From NCBI GenBank assembly GCA_009746045.1, contig RPFO01000022.1, forward strand, positions 5,711,204-5,775,203: a stretch of 64,000 bases of DNA. The letters are read 5' to 3'. Shown in pieces: positions 37,595 through 46,945 of the stretch. How positions within the stretch are numbered: position 1 is the stretch's first letter; each line of letters opens with the position of its first letter. The notes under the pieces were generated by a model that did not search any database, was not told the origin of the DNA, and saw nothing but the letters and a program-made list of their open reading frames with translations. Both the position numbers and the translations under genes were made by a program. This DNA is from Mesostigma viride (taxonomy: Eukaryota; Streptophyta; Mesostigmatophyceae; Mesostigmatales; Mesostigmataceae).

Positions 37595-37735
37595 TCAAGG
37601 AGACAACCAGCGCAGGCCAGAAATCTGGAGAATCCGGACCATGGTAGCTTGAGCCTGCTGTTATCTTGTCCGCGTTTTTGAGTCGTTCAGGATGATGAAT
37701 ATGAATGGAGATGGAAATGCACATGTAGCCTTGCA
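37595..37735 (-). repeat. Inverted copy of a dispersed repeat end
   Basis: The segment starting TCAAGGAGACAACCAGCGCA is the reverse complement of 38802-38941 and of 39812-39951. Together with the copy ending at 38941 it could form about 140-base terminal inverted repeats of a DNA element, but no target duplication was found. Confidence 0.6.
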
Positions 37736-37959
37736 CCCACACTCCGCCTCTTAGACGACACCGAGGTCAACTACCCTACTTCAGGCCGCTTCAAGCTGCT
37801 CGGCAGTAACTTGGCTTCCCGACTGCGAGGACGACCTGACGACACGGATCGGCATGGCGTGGGCGCAACTCCATGACCATCGCCGCTGGTGGAGCAACGC
37901 CGCCCTACCCCGGATCGTCAAGCGTGACCTCTTCAAGGTCGTCATTCTGACGATCCTGA

Positions 37960-38190
37960 TCGACCTACGGCGCCGAGACCTGGACACTGACGCAGGAGCT
38001 GGAGCAACGACTCGACGGCAACGCCACCAAGATGCTGCGCAAGGCCCTTAACATCCCCTTTGGTCTGCGCATTAGTAATGAGGATTTGTACGCTGGTTTG
38101 CCCTATGTTTCCCACATTATTAGACACAGGCGCCTGGGCCTAGCCGGGCACCTGGCCCACAGAGATCAGGTAGACACATCAGAGGTAGTC
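37960..38190 (+). pseudogene. LINE-type RT C-terminal fragment
   Basis: Coding sense reads TYGAETWTLTQELEQRLDG, TKMLRKALNIPFGLRIS and HRRLGLAGHLAHRDQ. This is the characteristic post-RT region of many non-LTR retrotransposon proteins (YGAETW...LDG...MLR...RRL...GH). It lies inside the repeat-flanked interval and is truncated on both sides. Confidence 0.6.
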
Positions 38191-38567
38191 ACATGTTGAT
38201 TTCATCACGACTCTTGTTGACCTCTTGCAGCGTTTATTGGTCAAAGACTATGACCGAGACATTATGCTCCGTCAAGTCCGATGTTTTTTGCAACGTCACC
38301 CACATCTGTTCGGTGCTGCCCCTTGGCACAAGCTCTACAAACAGGTCGTGGACCGGCTGGATCGCATAGTATCTCCGCACATCTGAACCCTGTGATGCCA
38401 GATCTCCTTTGCGGCCGTTCCGAGCTTGGCACTGGATTCGTTGTCCACATCGTCGCGTCGCTGCAGCAACACGATGTTTTCTGGCATCCGCGGGCTTTTG
38501 GTTCCCGCCGCACATTTGAAAGTGCTGTCCTCCGGCTTTTTGCCTTTGCACCGTGTGCAGTTCTTGG

Positions 38568-38941
38568 ACGTTTGGAATCATGGCATGGCTAACGTGATGA
38601 CTGACTAGCTACCTTTTCAGTGGTTTTCCATTTGCGGGTATTTCCTCGTAAATGGTGGGAGAGCGATCGCAGCAATGGTGCTCACCACTAGACACTCCCG
38701 GCCAGTTAGGCTCGAAACACACGCCCTGATCAAGCATGCTGTTTCCGGCCCCACCGTCTAGGTCATCTAGTCGCTCTACACGTAAGCCAGCCATAATTTC
38801 AATGCACAAGGATACACATTTCCATCACCATTCATCTTCATCATCCTGAACGACTCGAACACGCGGACAAGATAACGGCAGGCTCGAGCTACCATGGTCC
38901 GGATTCTCCCGATTTCTGGCCTGCGCTGGTTGTCTCCTTGA
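38568..38941 (+). repeat. Direct repeat copy 1
   Basis: About 375 bases (TTCTTGGACGTTTGGAATCA to GTTGTCTCCTTGA) repeated with small differences at 39567-39951. Copies 1 and 2 flank a LINE tail. Confidence 0.8.
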
Positions 38942-38944
38942 CAT

Positions 38945-39390
38945 CAGACTAGGATAGACTAGCTGGCACCAAGCCCGCCCAGCCTGGGCGATATGCCCTC
39001 ACCTGGCGTGCCCCAGGCCGCGCGCGGCAGGGCCGCCACCCGTGGACTTTTCGTGATAGACTCGGCATGGACATGTGCTACACTAGACGTGACGGGCTCA
39101 CACCCGGGCAGCCTCCTGGTTTGTCTGTAATATTGAGGCAGATGTCTGTAACCTGGCCTGGCCCCAAGGGCATTCCCAAAAGGGTAGGGAAACATGCCAC
39201 GAACTACGTCCAGATGTTGCTGGATGACCTGCTGGTCCCAGCCCAGTTTGAATACCGCATCCACTCTCTCTCCCTTCTTTGGACTGCCATGCAGAGCAAG
39301 ATCGACGCGGTGGAAGAAGATTGTCAAGGCTCACACGCCCGACCCTGTGGGCAAGCCACCTCCCCCCAAGAGGACGAGGCGTTTTGATGA
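38945..39390 (+). pseudogene. LINE-type protein tail
   Basis: One frame near 39140-39330 gives WPGPKGIPKRVGKHATNYV, then QMLLDDLLVPAQFEYR and WTAMQSKIDAVEED. This resembles the extreme C-terminus of LINE proteins, where a block on 'RVG...TYV..L..D' precedes the stop. It may be the continuation of 37960-38190 after an insertion. No catalytic residues are present. Confidence 0.4.
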
Positions 39391-39566
39391 GTAGGGTAGT
39401 TAGGATTTTTCTAGACTAGCTAGATTAGCGGTAGGTTAGTCCGATTACGCGGCTCTCTCCACTCCACTGGTCACCCATCAAGGAATATGTGCTACATGAT
39501 CTCCCAACGGAGGCATGTTATAATTTAATTTAATTTAATGGAGGCGGATGGTCCGCAAGGATAGTT

Positions 39567-39951
39567 CTTGGACGTTTGGAATCATGGCATGGCTAACGTA
39601 ATGACTGACTAGCTAGACCTTTTCAGTGGTTTTCCATTTTGCGGGTATTTCCTCGTAAATGGTGGTGAGAGCGATCGCAGCATTGGTGCTCACCACTAGA
39701 CACTCCCGGCCAGTTAGGCTCCAAACACACGCCCTGATCAAGCATGCTGTTTCCGGCCCCACCGTCTAGGTCATCTAGTCGCTCGACGTGGACACGTAAG
39801 CCAGCCATAATTTCAATGCACAAGGCTAGCTACACATTTCCATCCCCATTCATGTTCATCATCCTGAACGACTCGAACACGCGGACAAGATAACGGCAGG
39901 CTCGAGCTACCATGGTCCCGATTTCTGGCCTGCGCTGGTTGTCTCCTTGAT
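39567..39951 (+). repeat. Direct repeat copy 2
   Basis: Matches 38568-38941 with small insertions (for example the extra GACGTGGACAC near 39785). Confidence 0.8.
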
Positions 39952-40706
39952 AGATGGCAAGTAATGATGAAGGAGACCACCCCCAAGTCTGTTGGGGCCG
40001 CCCCGGAGTCCGCATGTGACAACGTATGGCATTCATAGCGATTCGGGCCGCGGTGCCCACAACCCTGTAACTAGGACCTAGATAGCACATATTCCCTTGC
40101 TGGATGGATGGAGGTGGACCTGCCCACCGACTTCTCTCGCACCTTGGGTAGGGTGCTAGATTGGGTTGTGGTAGCAGACAAGCACTGGAGAGCATTTAAC
40201 AGGTGAAGAAACAGGTGGTTGCGTATTTTGAACGTTGGCGATAAGACGACAGGGTCTGTTCGGCCTTCTAGACCCGTGTACCTTATAACCTGGGTGCCAC
40301 ACTGCTGGGTACTAGTTAGAGTTGGGTACCATGTCTTCAACGCGTTCGATTTTTAAAAACTTTTGGCACCGCTCTCACGACAGTGGGGCAGCACAGGCAG
40401 TTCACAATAGGGATGCCTGTTGTGGCTGATGCTTGCATGCTCTCAACTATCGAAGTAATTCACCCCTGCGGCCAATTTTCTTATCGGGCTGCCTTGCGCG
40501 CCCCACCCCATGTCCCAACCTTGCCCCATGTCCCTCACCAGCCGTCACAGGGGTTGGTTTCTGCCCTTTTGGGCGTGTGTGATGTGACGACCTGGCAGGG
40601 CCCAACCGATGCAACATGTCATAGGATACTCCCAGCTTATGTTAGCAGCCTCTCCCGCATGGCCTCGCCCTGTCTGCCGCATGGCAACCTTGCCCTTCCC
40701 GCCACA

Positions 40707-40807
40707 GGCAACCTGTACTGGACGGAGCGGTTGCTGAGCTCCGCTCACCGAGTCTCGGATGCGTCCAAAGCAGATTACTTCTTCCTGCCCAATGTCCTGG
40801 GCTCCAG
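40707..40807 (+). pseudogene. Exostosin-like (GT47) exon fragment
   Basis: The frame reads GNLYWTERLLSSAHRVSDAS then KADYFFLPNVLG. This matches the exostosin family pattern in which a glutamate-containing helix is followed by R.(T/S)D...AD(Y/F)F.(L/V)P. A donor-like CAG|GTTAGT follows at 40807/40808. Exostosin-type enzymes are Golgi glycosyltransferases acting on wall or matrix polysaccharides. The rest of the gene is not found nearby, so this is a fragment or one exon of a poorly resolved gene; upstream coding may begin near 40560. Confidence 0.4.
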
Positions 40808-40959
40808 GTTAGTATTTATACCTCCTATCAATTTGCACCCCTCTCTTTCCCCTGCCCATCCTGGGCTCCAGGTGCGCCTCATGGGGACAGAGCTCTGTCG
40901 CACCGTGCTGAACACTTACATTTTTCTATCCTGCCGTTGGCATGGTATCCTGGTTTAGA

Positions 40960-41378
40960 CCTGTAGTGATCGATGTCCCATCAACAACGGGTCTGAACCC
41001 TGACACGCTCGGTCATGTCACCAGCTGGGATTCCTCGGAATTAATGGTGTTCCTGTCCCTGTGGCTTGACACGCAGCCGAAGGGTGCTGCATGAGTCTGT
41101 TACACACTCCCTGGCATGGCCCAGAACCTGCCAACTTAGCCATGCAGACCAGACCCTGGTGGCAGGCTGTTATGCCTGTCCAGATCTGCCACTGAGCTTG
41201 CGAAGTTGTCACGAAACTTTGTCCGCGGTGTACCATGAGTCCCTGTTACGCCGCGGATATCTACCTCCACCTCTACCTCTAATGGGCCTGATACTACCTA
41301 AACTGGTCAGGCCTCCTCTACTCAAACCTCTGGCGAAAGACGAACGTGACGGAGCTGATCTCAATGCATTAACATATG
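40960..41378. other. No gene recognised
   Basis: Short frames only; nothing beyond the possible continuation of the exostosin-like region. Confidence 0.4.
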
Positions 41379-41815
41379 TGTTACTATAATACGCCATACA
41401 ACCATTTACCAAAACCCGTTTACTCCAGGAATAGAGGAAGGAAACACAACTACACTGCCGTGACCCAAGCCTAAATGTGTTAATTCATTTAACACACGCC
41501 GAGTGCACACACAAGGGGTAGAACGCGCATAAATGGTCACCAACGGTCCAACACGCTCGGGCCGACATGGCCCTCGCCTACAGATGCACGCTGGTCCACT
41601 ACATCTACTGATGCACGCTGGTCCACTACATTCTACCACAGGATCAGGACCACTAGTAAAGTACGCGGCGCGGCGCCCAACGGCACCCAATGTACCACAG
41701 TACTGTTACGAGGACAATAATGTCCCGGTAGGAGCCTACACGTAACCTAGGGACAACCGAGGCAAAAGACCTAATTTACGTCCGTAACTACAACGAATTG
41801 TTACGCGACGTAACA
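41379..41815 (-). repeat. 3' LTR of a minus-strand LTR element
   Basis: Read on the minus strand this stretch runs TGTTACGTCGCG...AGTAACA (TG...CA). It is preceded directly by a purine tract (TGTGGGGGGGGAGG on the minus strand, 41816-41829). This is the same layout as the purine tract and 3' LTR at 11712-12407. No second LTR occurs in the window, so the element is truncated on its 5' side, towards the virus-like region. The exact outer end (41379) is an estimate. Confidence 0.5.
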
Positions 41816-42192
41816 CCTCCCCCCCCACAAAGGTAGGGAGCCCTCTCCCTACGCACAGGGAGGAAAACAAGGGGTAGGAAACCTAATGCACCCAGCACAC
41901 ACCAACATGTCAGTCGGCAGACCATCCAAGATACAAGACACCAACGTATTAACTCGGTCTCCACCACCACGCCGGGAGGTGTAGGGTTAGCCAGCACCAA
42001 GCCTGGTGGTAGATTCCCCTAACTGCCTGGAACAAAGTCCTTGCCGGGGGGGACGGCACTGGGCAGGATACACAGAGTAAACAAATCAGTACCACTTGAG
42101 GACCAAGAACGACCAGTCAACTGGCCAGAACGTGAGAGCGACTCTATATACCGGAGGGACAACACCCTCAGGTCGGGCCTAAGGCCCTCTAT

Positions 42193-42879
42193 CTAATGGC
42201 CATCCGTCTGGTAGGTACCACGGGAGGCCAGCAGGACATCCAGGTACGCCTGGTAGTGAGACACATCCTCAGCATTGTCGTGCCTATCTACAGTGAGGAA
42301 AACATCGGCCCACACGCCGTCAGGGAAAAGTCCCAGGAAGGCCCAGTAGTACCTATGCTGTGTAAGGACGACCTGGCCCCGGGCCCAGTCCAGGAAACCG
42401 CAGGCAAAGAGGCGTAGGAAAGGCTCTACCGCGATCAGGCAGAGAGCCCGCAGGAGTAGGCGATGGTACCGGATCCGAGGGCGCATACCCGTCGGGAAAA
42501 ACAGATCTACCAGGGGCTCCACGTTGGAGGGCCACAACCGGATATGCCGAATCTCGCGGGAGCGCCACCGGCGGGCACACTGTCGCGACCCGAACGTCTC
42601 GAGGTAGTCGCTAGCCCGGGGAGGAGGATGACCCCGAGAGTCCAAACCCTGGCCCGGGATGGGCGCTGGACGACGGGCATCCCACTCTAGGATGGGCTGA
42701 AGGACCGTGCTGTACGTGGCACCCGGCACCGCAGGAAACTCTACCGTAAGAGCATCTGAGGCCATAATGCCCAGAGGCGGAGGGTAAGCCCACTGGAACC
42801 CGCCGTAGGTGTCCAAGTCATTGTGGCGCCTAGCCCAGCGATACAGGACGCGCCGAACCAGGATCTCACCCTGGAACAC
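42193..42879 (-). CDS. Unrecognised ORF, probably from the truncated LTR element
   Basis: A 228-codon open frame with a GTG as its first possible start; the frame stays open further upstream, and no ATG is near. Content looks protein-like (RRVLYRWARRHNDLDTYGGF, YLDVLLASRGTY) but matches no family I know. It lies upstream of the minus-strand purine tract and LTR, where the end of a retroelement coding region is expected, and could be its last ORF. It could also be a host or viral fragment. Confidence 0.35.
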   Translation of the reverse strand: MFQGEILVRRVLYRWARRHNDLDTYGGFQWAYPPPLGIMASDALTVEFPAVPGATYSTVLQPILEWDARRPAPIPGQGLDSRGHPPPRASDYLETFGSRQCARRWRSREIRHIRLWPSNVEPLVDLFFPTGMRPRIRYHRLLLRALCLIAVEPFLRLFACGFLDWARGQVVLTQHRYYWAFLGLFPDGVWADVFLTVDRHDNAEDVSHYQAYLDVLLASRGTYQTDGH

Positions 42880-42964
42880 CGGATCACTACAAAACCCTAA
42901 GGTGACCCCATTTGCCGTACGGACCTACTTGCCATGCCATGCCAGTCTGCCACGTGGCGCATAT

Positions 42965-43080
42965 GGAGTCGGTGACAGGCGCTAGCATACAATCTCGTTG
43001 GTGACGGGCAGCAGCATCAAGCGGCATGGGTGACATGCGACAGCAGGTAGTGTCATGAGTGACAGGCGACAGTGTTACTC
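42965..43080. repeat. Degenerate copies of the 29-base GTGACGGGCGCCAGCAG repeat
   Basis: GGTGACAGGCGCTAGCA, GGTGACGGGCAGCAGCATC, GGGTGACATGCGACAGCA and GAGTGACAGGCGACAG follow each other at about 29-33 base spacing. They are relatives of the minisatellite at 45303-45655, on the other side of the MYND and RING-like gene pair. Confidence 0.65.
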
Positions 43081-43217
43081 TATGGGTATTGTTGCTATAT
43101 GACTCATTGGAATAGTTCAAGTCCCATGCACATAAGGAAAATGTCATTTCATTACAATAAGAATAATAAGGAATAGGCCATTACTAGACCCCTTTGCAGG
43201 CACGCAGGCCTGGCTGT

Positions 43218-44012
43218 TTAGCGGTTGTACATGCGCAGGCAGGGCGTCTGGCGGCCCTCAAACCCAGTGCAATCGTCTTTCACACGCAGAGTGTCCCCGC
43301 GCAGGGGGAACTTCACATCAGAGGTGCAAGTCCACACGTGGGTCAGCAGAGTGCAGTCCGCCTTGTGGATCTTCCAGTGCGCAACCTGGCACTCGCGGGA
43401 GCAGTACCGCGCATCCTGGCAGCTGGCGCACCTGCGCTTCACCTCTCTCTTGCCCTTCTTCTCACACCCCGGCGCAGCGCAGAAACCGCGAACCGACTCG
43501 GGGAAAGGACCAATGGGGCTGTCCAAAATGGGCGTGCGCACTGTGATCACCACCTTCTCGCAGGGGCGGGTATAGGGAAACGCCGTCCTCGCAACGATCT
43601 TGTCCGCGTCCTTGGGCACGCGGAAGGACAGGCCAATCCTGGTAACCAGGTCGATGAACCCGTCGTCCTCCTTCTTCTCGCGAAGGAGGACGCACAGAAG
43701 CATGAACTCGCTCTCAGGGCGAATGTGGGACAGGATCTGACTGCGAACGCAGTACTTCCTGCTGATCGCAGTGCGTACGTCAATGAATTCAAACTCCAAC
43801 TGGCGGTCCAGAGCCGTAAAGGAGTCGAAACGAACCAGCACGCAAAAGGGGGTTTTCAACTTCTTTTCCCACTCATTCACGCAGCTGTACAAATTGCTGG
43901 AGTTTTCCATGGCCTTGCGCACCACCAAGCGGTACCAGCCCCCGCACAACTCCGCGAACAGGTCGGAGTGATCCTGAGGGAGCTCATTGGCAATCAGAGG
44001 GGTGGAATCCAT
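43218..44012 (-). CDS. MYND zinc-finger protein (264 aa)
   Basis: ATG at 44012. Residues 1-175 are an unrecognised globular part. A MYND finger follows with ligands C178-x4-C183, C195-x2-C198, C204-x3-C208 and H216-x3-C220 (CASCQDARYCSRECQVAHW). A 40-residue tail completes it. MYND domains bind proline-rich peptides and usually act in transcriptional regulation. The gene is intronless and diverges from the RING-like gene at 44459 across 446 bases with palindromes, CCAAT boxes and a TATA-like CATAAG near 44081. Neighbouring repeats and gene style suggest the margin of the viral segment, but a host origin cannot be excluded. Confidence 0.8.
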   Translation of the reverse strand: MDSTPLIANELPQDHSDLFAELCGGWYRLVVRKAMENSSNLYSCVNEWEKKLKTPFCVLVRFDSFTALDRQLEFEFIDVRTAISRKYCVRSQILSHIRPESEFMLLCVLLREKKEDDGFIDLVTRIGLSFRVPKDADKIVARTAFPYTRPCEKVVITVRTPILDSPIGPFPESVRGFCAAPGCEKKGKREVKRRCASCQDARYCSRECQVAHWKIHKADCTLLTHVWTCTSDVKFPLRGDTLRVKDDCTGFEGRQTPCLRMYNR

Positions 44013-44104
44013 AGCGGCTGACAGTCTGTGCGTGCTCGTGCGGATTGGCGTGGTTTGGCTGCCAAACTCGCCCTCCTCCGCTTATGTGCCCGCACCCCGC
44101 CCGC

Positions 44105-44345
44105 CCCGCCCAATAGTCCCGTGCCACGCGGCAGGTCCGGATTGGTGGGACGGAATATTCCCACGGAATATCCTCGGAGCGCCGCGCCTTCCAGAAGGGC
44201 GCCGCGCCGGGAATATTCCCATGAATATCCCGTGGAAGCGCCGCGCCGCCGCCGCGTGGCAGTGTCCCATTGGTCCGCTTTGAATATTCGTGGGAATATG
44301 CCGCCGTGTCGTGCCCGCGTGACACGCGTCAGACTACCATTGGAC
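44105..44345. promoter_or_regulatory. Divergent promoter with GGAATATTCC palindromes and CCAAT boxes
   Basis: GGAATATTCC occurs at 44152-44161 and 44210-44219, with GAATATTC at 44282-44289; further GGAATAT half-sites lie beside each. The palindrome fits the heat-shock-element core nGAAnnTTCn. CCAAT or ATTGG boxes occur near 44110, 44141, 44270 and 44338. The region separates the divergent genes starting at 44012 (-) and 44459 (+). Confidence 0.55.
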
Positions 44346-44382
44346 TGTCGTGGGTGTCGCGCGCTTCGCGCGGGCCTCGGCA

Positions 44383-44393
44383 GGGATAAAACG
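44383..44393 (+). promoter_or_regulatory. TATA-like box for the RING-like gene
   Basis: GGGATAAAACG lies about 70 bases before the ATG at 44459. Confidence 0.5.
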
Positions 44394-44458
44394 CGGAGGC
44401 GGGCGTTTGGGGGTCCCAATCCGCCCAGCACCACTCAAAACCAACTCCTCTCACTGCA

Positions 44459-45127
44459 ATGGAGCCCTCCCGCGATAAGCCGGCTATGGCGGCAACGGAT
44501 GTCCCTCCTGCCAAGCGCCAGCCGCCTGCAAACGGCAATGGCGAGCAGTCCCCCGCCATGAAGGTGTACCTGAAACAGCGGGACACCGAGGACAAGGTGG
44601 CAAAGTTCCTGGGGGCTGTGAAAACCAAGCAGGGGCACGCAAACACGCACGAATTCGATGAGAAGTACAAGCGGGACGCGCACATGCACGATATCCAAGT
44701 GCTGCCGGGCGGCGAGATTTTCTGCGAGAATGCCGCATCGGTGGGCGCCTTCCTCTGCGATTCGGGCGTTTTTGGGAAGAGCGCGCGCGCAGAACCGCCT
44801 GCACAGAACAGGGCTGCCAGTGTGCGGGGGCCTGTTACTTGCGGCGTGTGCAAGAAGCACACCGATTTCCTGCTGGATCCGCAGCAGGATGCCAGCGGAG
44901 GGGAGGACCCTCAGGAGCATATCCATATCCACGGTGTGTGTGTGGATTGCGCTGTGCAGACCATAGAAACGAGCGGCAAGCGCGGCATGTGGTGCCCCTT
45001 GTGCGCTGCGGACCCTTTGATCGAAGTGCTGATCGATTTGGGCCGCGCAAAACACCTTTCGGAGGCCCCGTACTTTGTGTACAGCCCCGAGAAGAGCCTG
45101 CTGGCTGCTGCCTATGAGGATATGTGA
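44459..45127 (+). CDS. RING-like zinc-binding protein (222 aa)
   Basis: ATG at 44459; AATAAA follows the stop at 45142-45147. The N-terminal 120 residues are basic, then acidic, with no known domain. A RING-like cluster follows: C128-x2-C131, His at 154/156/158, C161-x2-C164 and C179-x2-C182 (CGVCKK ... GVCVDCAVQ ... MWCPLCAAD). This C3HC3-type arrangement suggests a ubiquitin E3 ligase or a related treble-clef fold. Such proteins are common accessory genes of large DNA viruses and are also frequent in hosts. The gene is intronless. Confidence 0.7.
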   Translation: MEPSRDKPAMAATDVPPAKRQPPANGNGEQSPAMKVYLKQRDTEDKVAKFLGAVKTKQGHANTHEFDEKYKRDAHMHDIQVLPGGEIFCENAASVGAFLCDSGVFGKSARAEPPAQNRAASVRGPVTCGVCKKHTDFLLDPQQDASGGEDPQEHIHIHGVCVDCAVQTIETSGKRGMWCPLCAADPLIEVLIDLGRAKHLSEAPYFVYSPEKSLLAAAYEDM

Positions 45128-45302
45128 ATGGTGCAGTACTAATAAAGCTTGGATTGTTTTCCTTATAAAGTCCCCACAATGAGCCCGACATAGACAGCCC
45201 GGCGGCGCGGACTCGCGGACTTAGAAGCCCCGGCAGCACGCGCGGGCCGACAGGCGCCGGATCGGACAGGCGGCGGGCTGACAGGCGCTGGTTATAGCAG
45301 GT

Positions 45303-45655
45303 GTCAGACGCCAGCAGCAACTCGCATGGGTGACGGGCGCCAGCAGCAACTCGCGTGGGTGACGGGCGCCAGCAGCTACTAGCATGAGTGACGGGCGCCA
45401 GCAGCAACTCGCGTGGGTGACGGGCGCCAGCAGCAACTCGCATAGGTGACGGGCGCCAGCAGCAACTCGCATGGGTGACGGACGCCAGTGGCAACTCGCA
45501 TGGGTGACGGGCGCAAGCAGCAACTCGCATGGGTGACGGGCGCCAGTGGCAACTCGCGTGGGTGACGGGCGTCAGCAGCAACTCGCATGGGTGACGGGCG
45601 CCAGCAGCAACTCGCATGGGTGACGGGCGCCAGCATCAACTCGCATAGGTGACAG
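45303..45655. repeat. 29-base minisatellite, about 12 copies
   Basis: The unit GACGGGCGCCAGCAGCAACTCGCATGGGT repeats with single-base variants. More diverged relatives (TGACAGGCGCGGGC and similar) continue to about 45900 and begin near 45240. The unit is not a multiple of three. The long antisense frame across it is an artefact of missing stops. Confidence 0.9.
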
Positions 45656-45999
45656 ACGCCAGTAGTCAGCTCTGCATGGGACTGCGCGGGACGACAGGCG
45701 CGGGCCGAGGGGTGCCGCAACTGACAGGCGCGGGCTAGTAGCTGCAAGATCCGGCAGGTGACCGCCGCCAGCAGTAAGTGCCGTCTGTGACAGGCGGCAG
45801 CAGTCAGCCCTGCACGGGACTGCGCGGGCCGACAGGCGCCGGTTCCGACAGCCGCGGGCCAGCAGCCGACGGTTACGGCACGTGACAGGCGCCCGCGGAC
45901 CCTCCACGCCCCGCGGGCCGAATCCGGGTCGAGTCAGTGCCGAGTCGGCGCGCGGACGCCGGAAAGCGGACGCACACCGCCGGGCGGGGCGGGCGAACG

Positions 46000-46800
46000 G
46001 TTCGGGCGAACGGTTCGGGCGAACGGTTCGGGCTATCCCCCACGACACTCGACGAATCCCACGGAAAATGAAAAGTTTGAAAAGTTCGGGCTATCCTGTT
46101 CGCCCGAACTTTTCGCGATAGCCCGAACTTTTCAAAACCTCCCACGGGAAAACCAAAAGTTTTGAAAAGTTTTGGCTCTGAGTCCCACGGCAATTGAAAA
46201 GTTTGAAAAGTTCGGGCGAAGGTTCGGGCGAACGAAAAATAGCACGAACCGCCAACTTAGTCCCCACCGGACGGGGTGCACCGCACTTTCGTATATACTC
46301 TACCTTCCTTTCCTAACACATAAAATATTGCACATGCTTCCTAACACATATTATTTGAACACACTTCCTAACACATATTATTTACCACTACACACTACCC
46401 TGTATACAGCCATACCCATAATAATATGTGTTAGCAACCCTACCTATATTTTATGTGTTAGCAACCATACCCATAATAATATGTGTTAGCAACCCTACCT
46501 ATATTTTATGTGTTAGCAAACCAACACAAAGGATATACACACCCCTACCCGTGCACACCCCCGCCAGTGGGAACTAAGTTGGCGGTTCGGGCGATTCTGC
46601 GTTCGCCCGAACCATAGCCCGAACTTTTCAAACTTTTCATTTGCCGTGGGAATCAGAGCCAAAACTTTTCAAAACTTTTCGTTTTCGCGTGGGAGGCTCT
46701 GAAAAGTTCGGGCTATCCTGAAAAGTTCGGGCTATCCTGTTCGCCCGAACTTTTCAAACTTTTCGTTTGCCGTGGGAGACGGCCAGTGCCGTGGGGGACA
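46000..46800. repeat. Large imperfect inverted repeat (foldback) with AT-rich core
   Basis: The left arm (about 46000-46263) and right arm (about 46565-46800) consist of GAAAAGTTTGAAAAGTTCGGGC-type blocks and their reverse complements. An exact inner match is CGAACCGCCAACTTAG (46245-46260) against 46574-46589. The AT-rich middle (46264-46564) itself holds CCTAACACATA motifs on the left and TATGTGTTAG motifs on the right, again inverted. The whole unit can fold into one long hairpin. A foldback transposon, a replication or recombination site, or a viral telomere-like junction are all possible. Confidence 0.75.
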
Positions 46801-46911
46801 GCCCGAACCGCTCCGGCGCGGGGCCGGGGACGGGACGGGGAGGGGGACACAAGCCGCGGGGCCGCGATCCAACACACAAGCGCGCACCGAGAGACAGACC
46901 AACCCAAAAAA

Positions 46912-46919
46912 CTTTATTA
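46912..46919 (-). terminator. AATAAA polyadenylation signal
   Basis: The minus strand reads AATAAAG about 26 bases after the stop of the zinc-binding gene 46946-47845. A 14-base palindrome, ATACGGATCCGTAT, lies between them (about 46925-46938). Confidence 0.55.
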
Positions 46920-46945
46920 ACAATATACGGATCCGTATATGCGAC

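Noticed and set aside
45303-45655. CRISPR-like array
   Set aside because: The units are directly adjacent tandem copies without unique spacers, in a eukaryotic context and with no cas genes.
44835-45747. Long antisense frames across the 29-base minisatellite
   Set aside because: They exist because the repeat lacks stop codons; the translation is a repeat artefact and overlaps the RING-like gene on the other strand.
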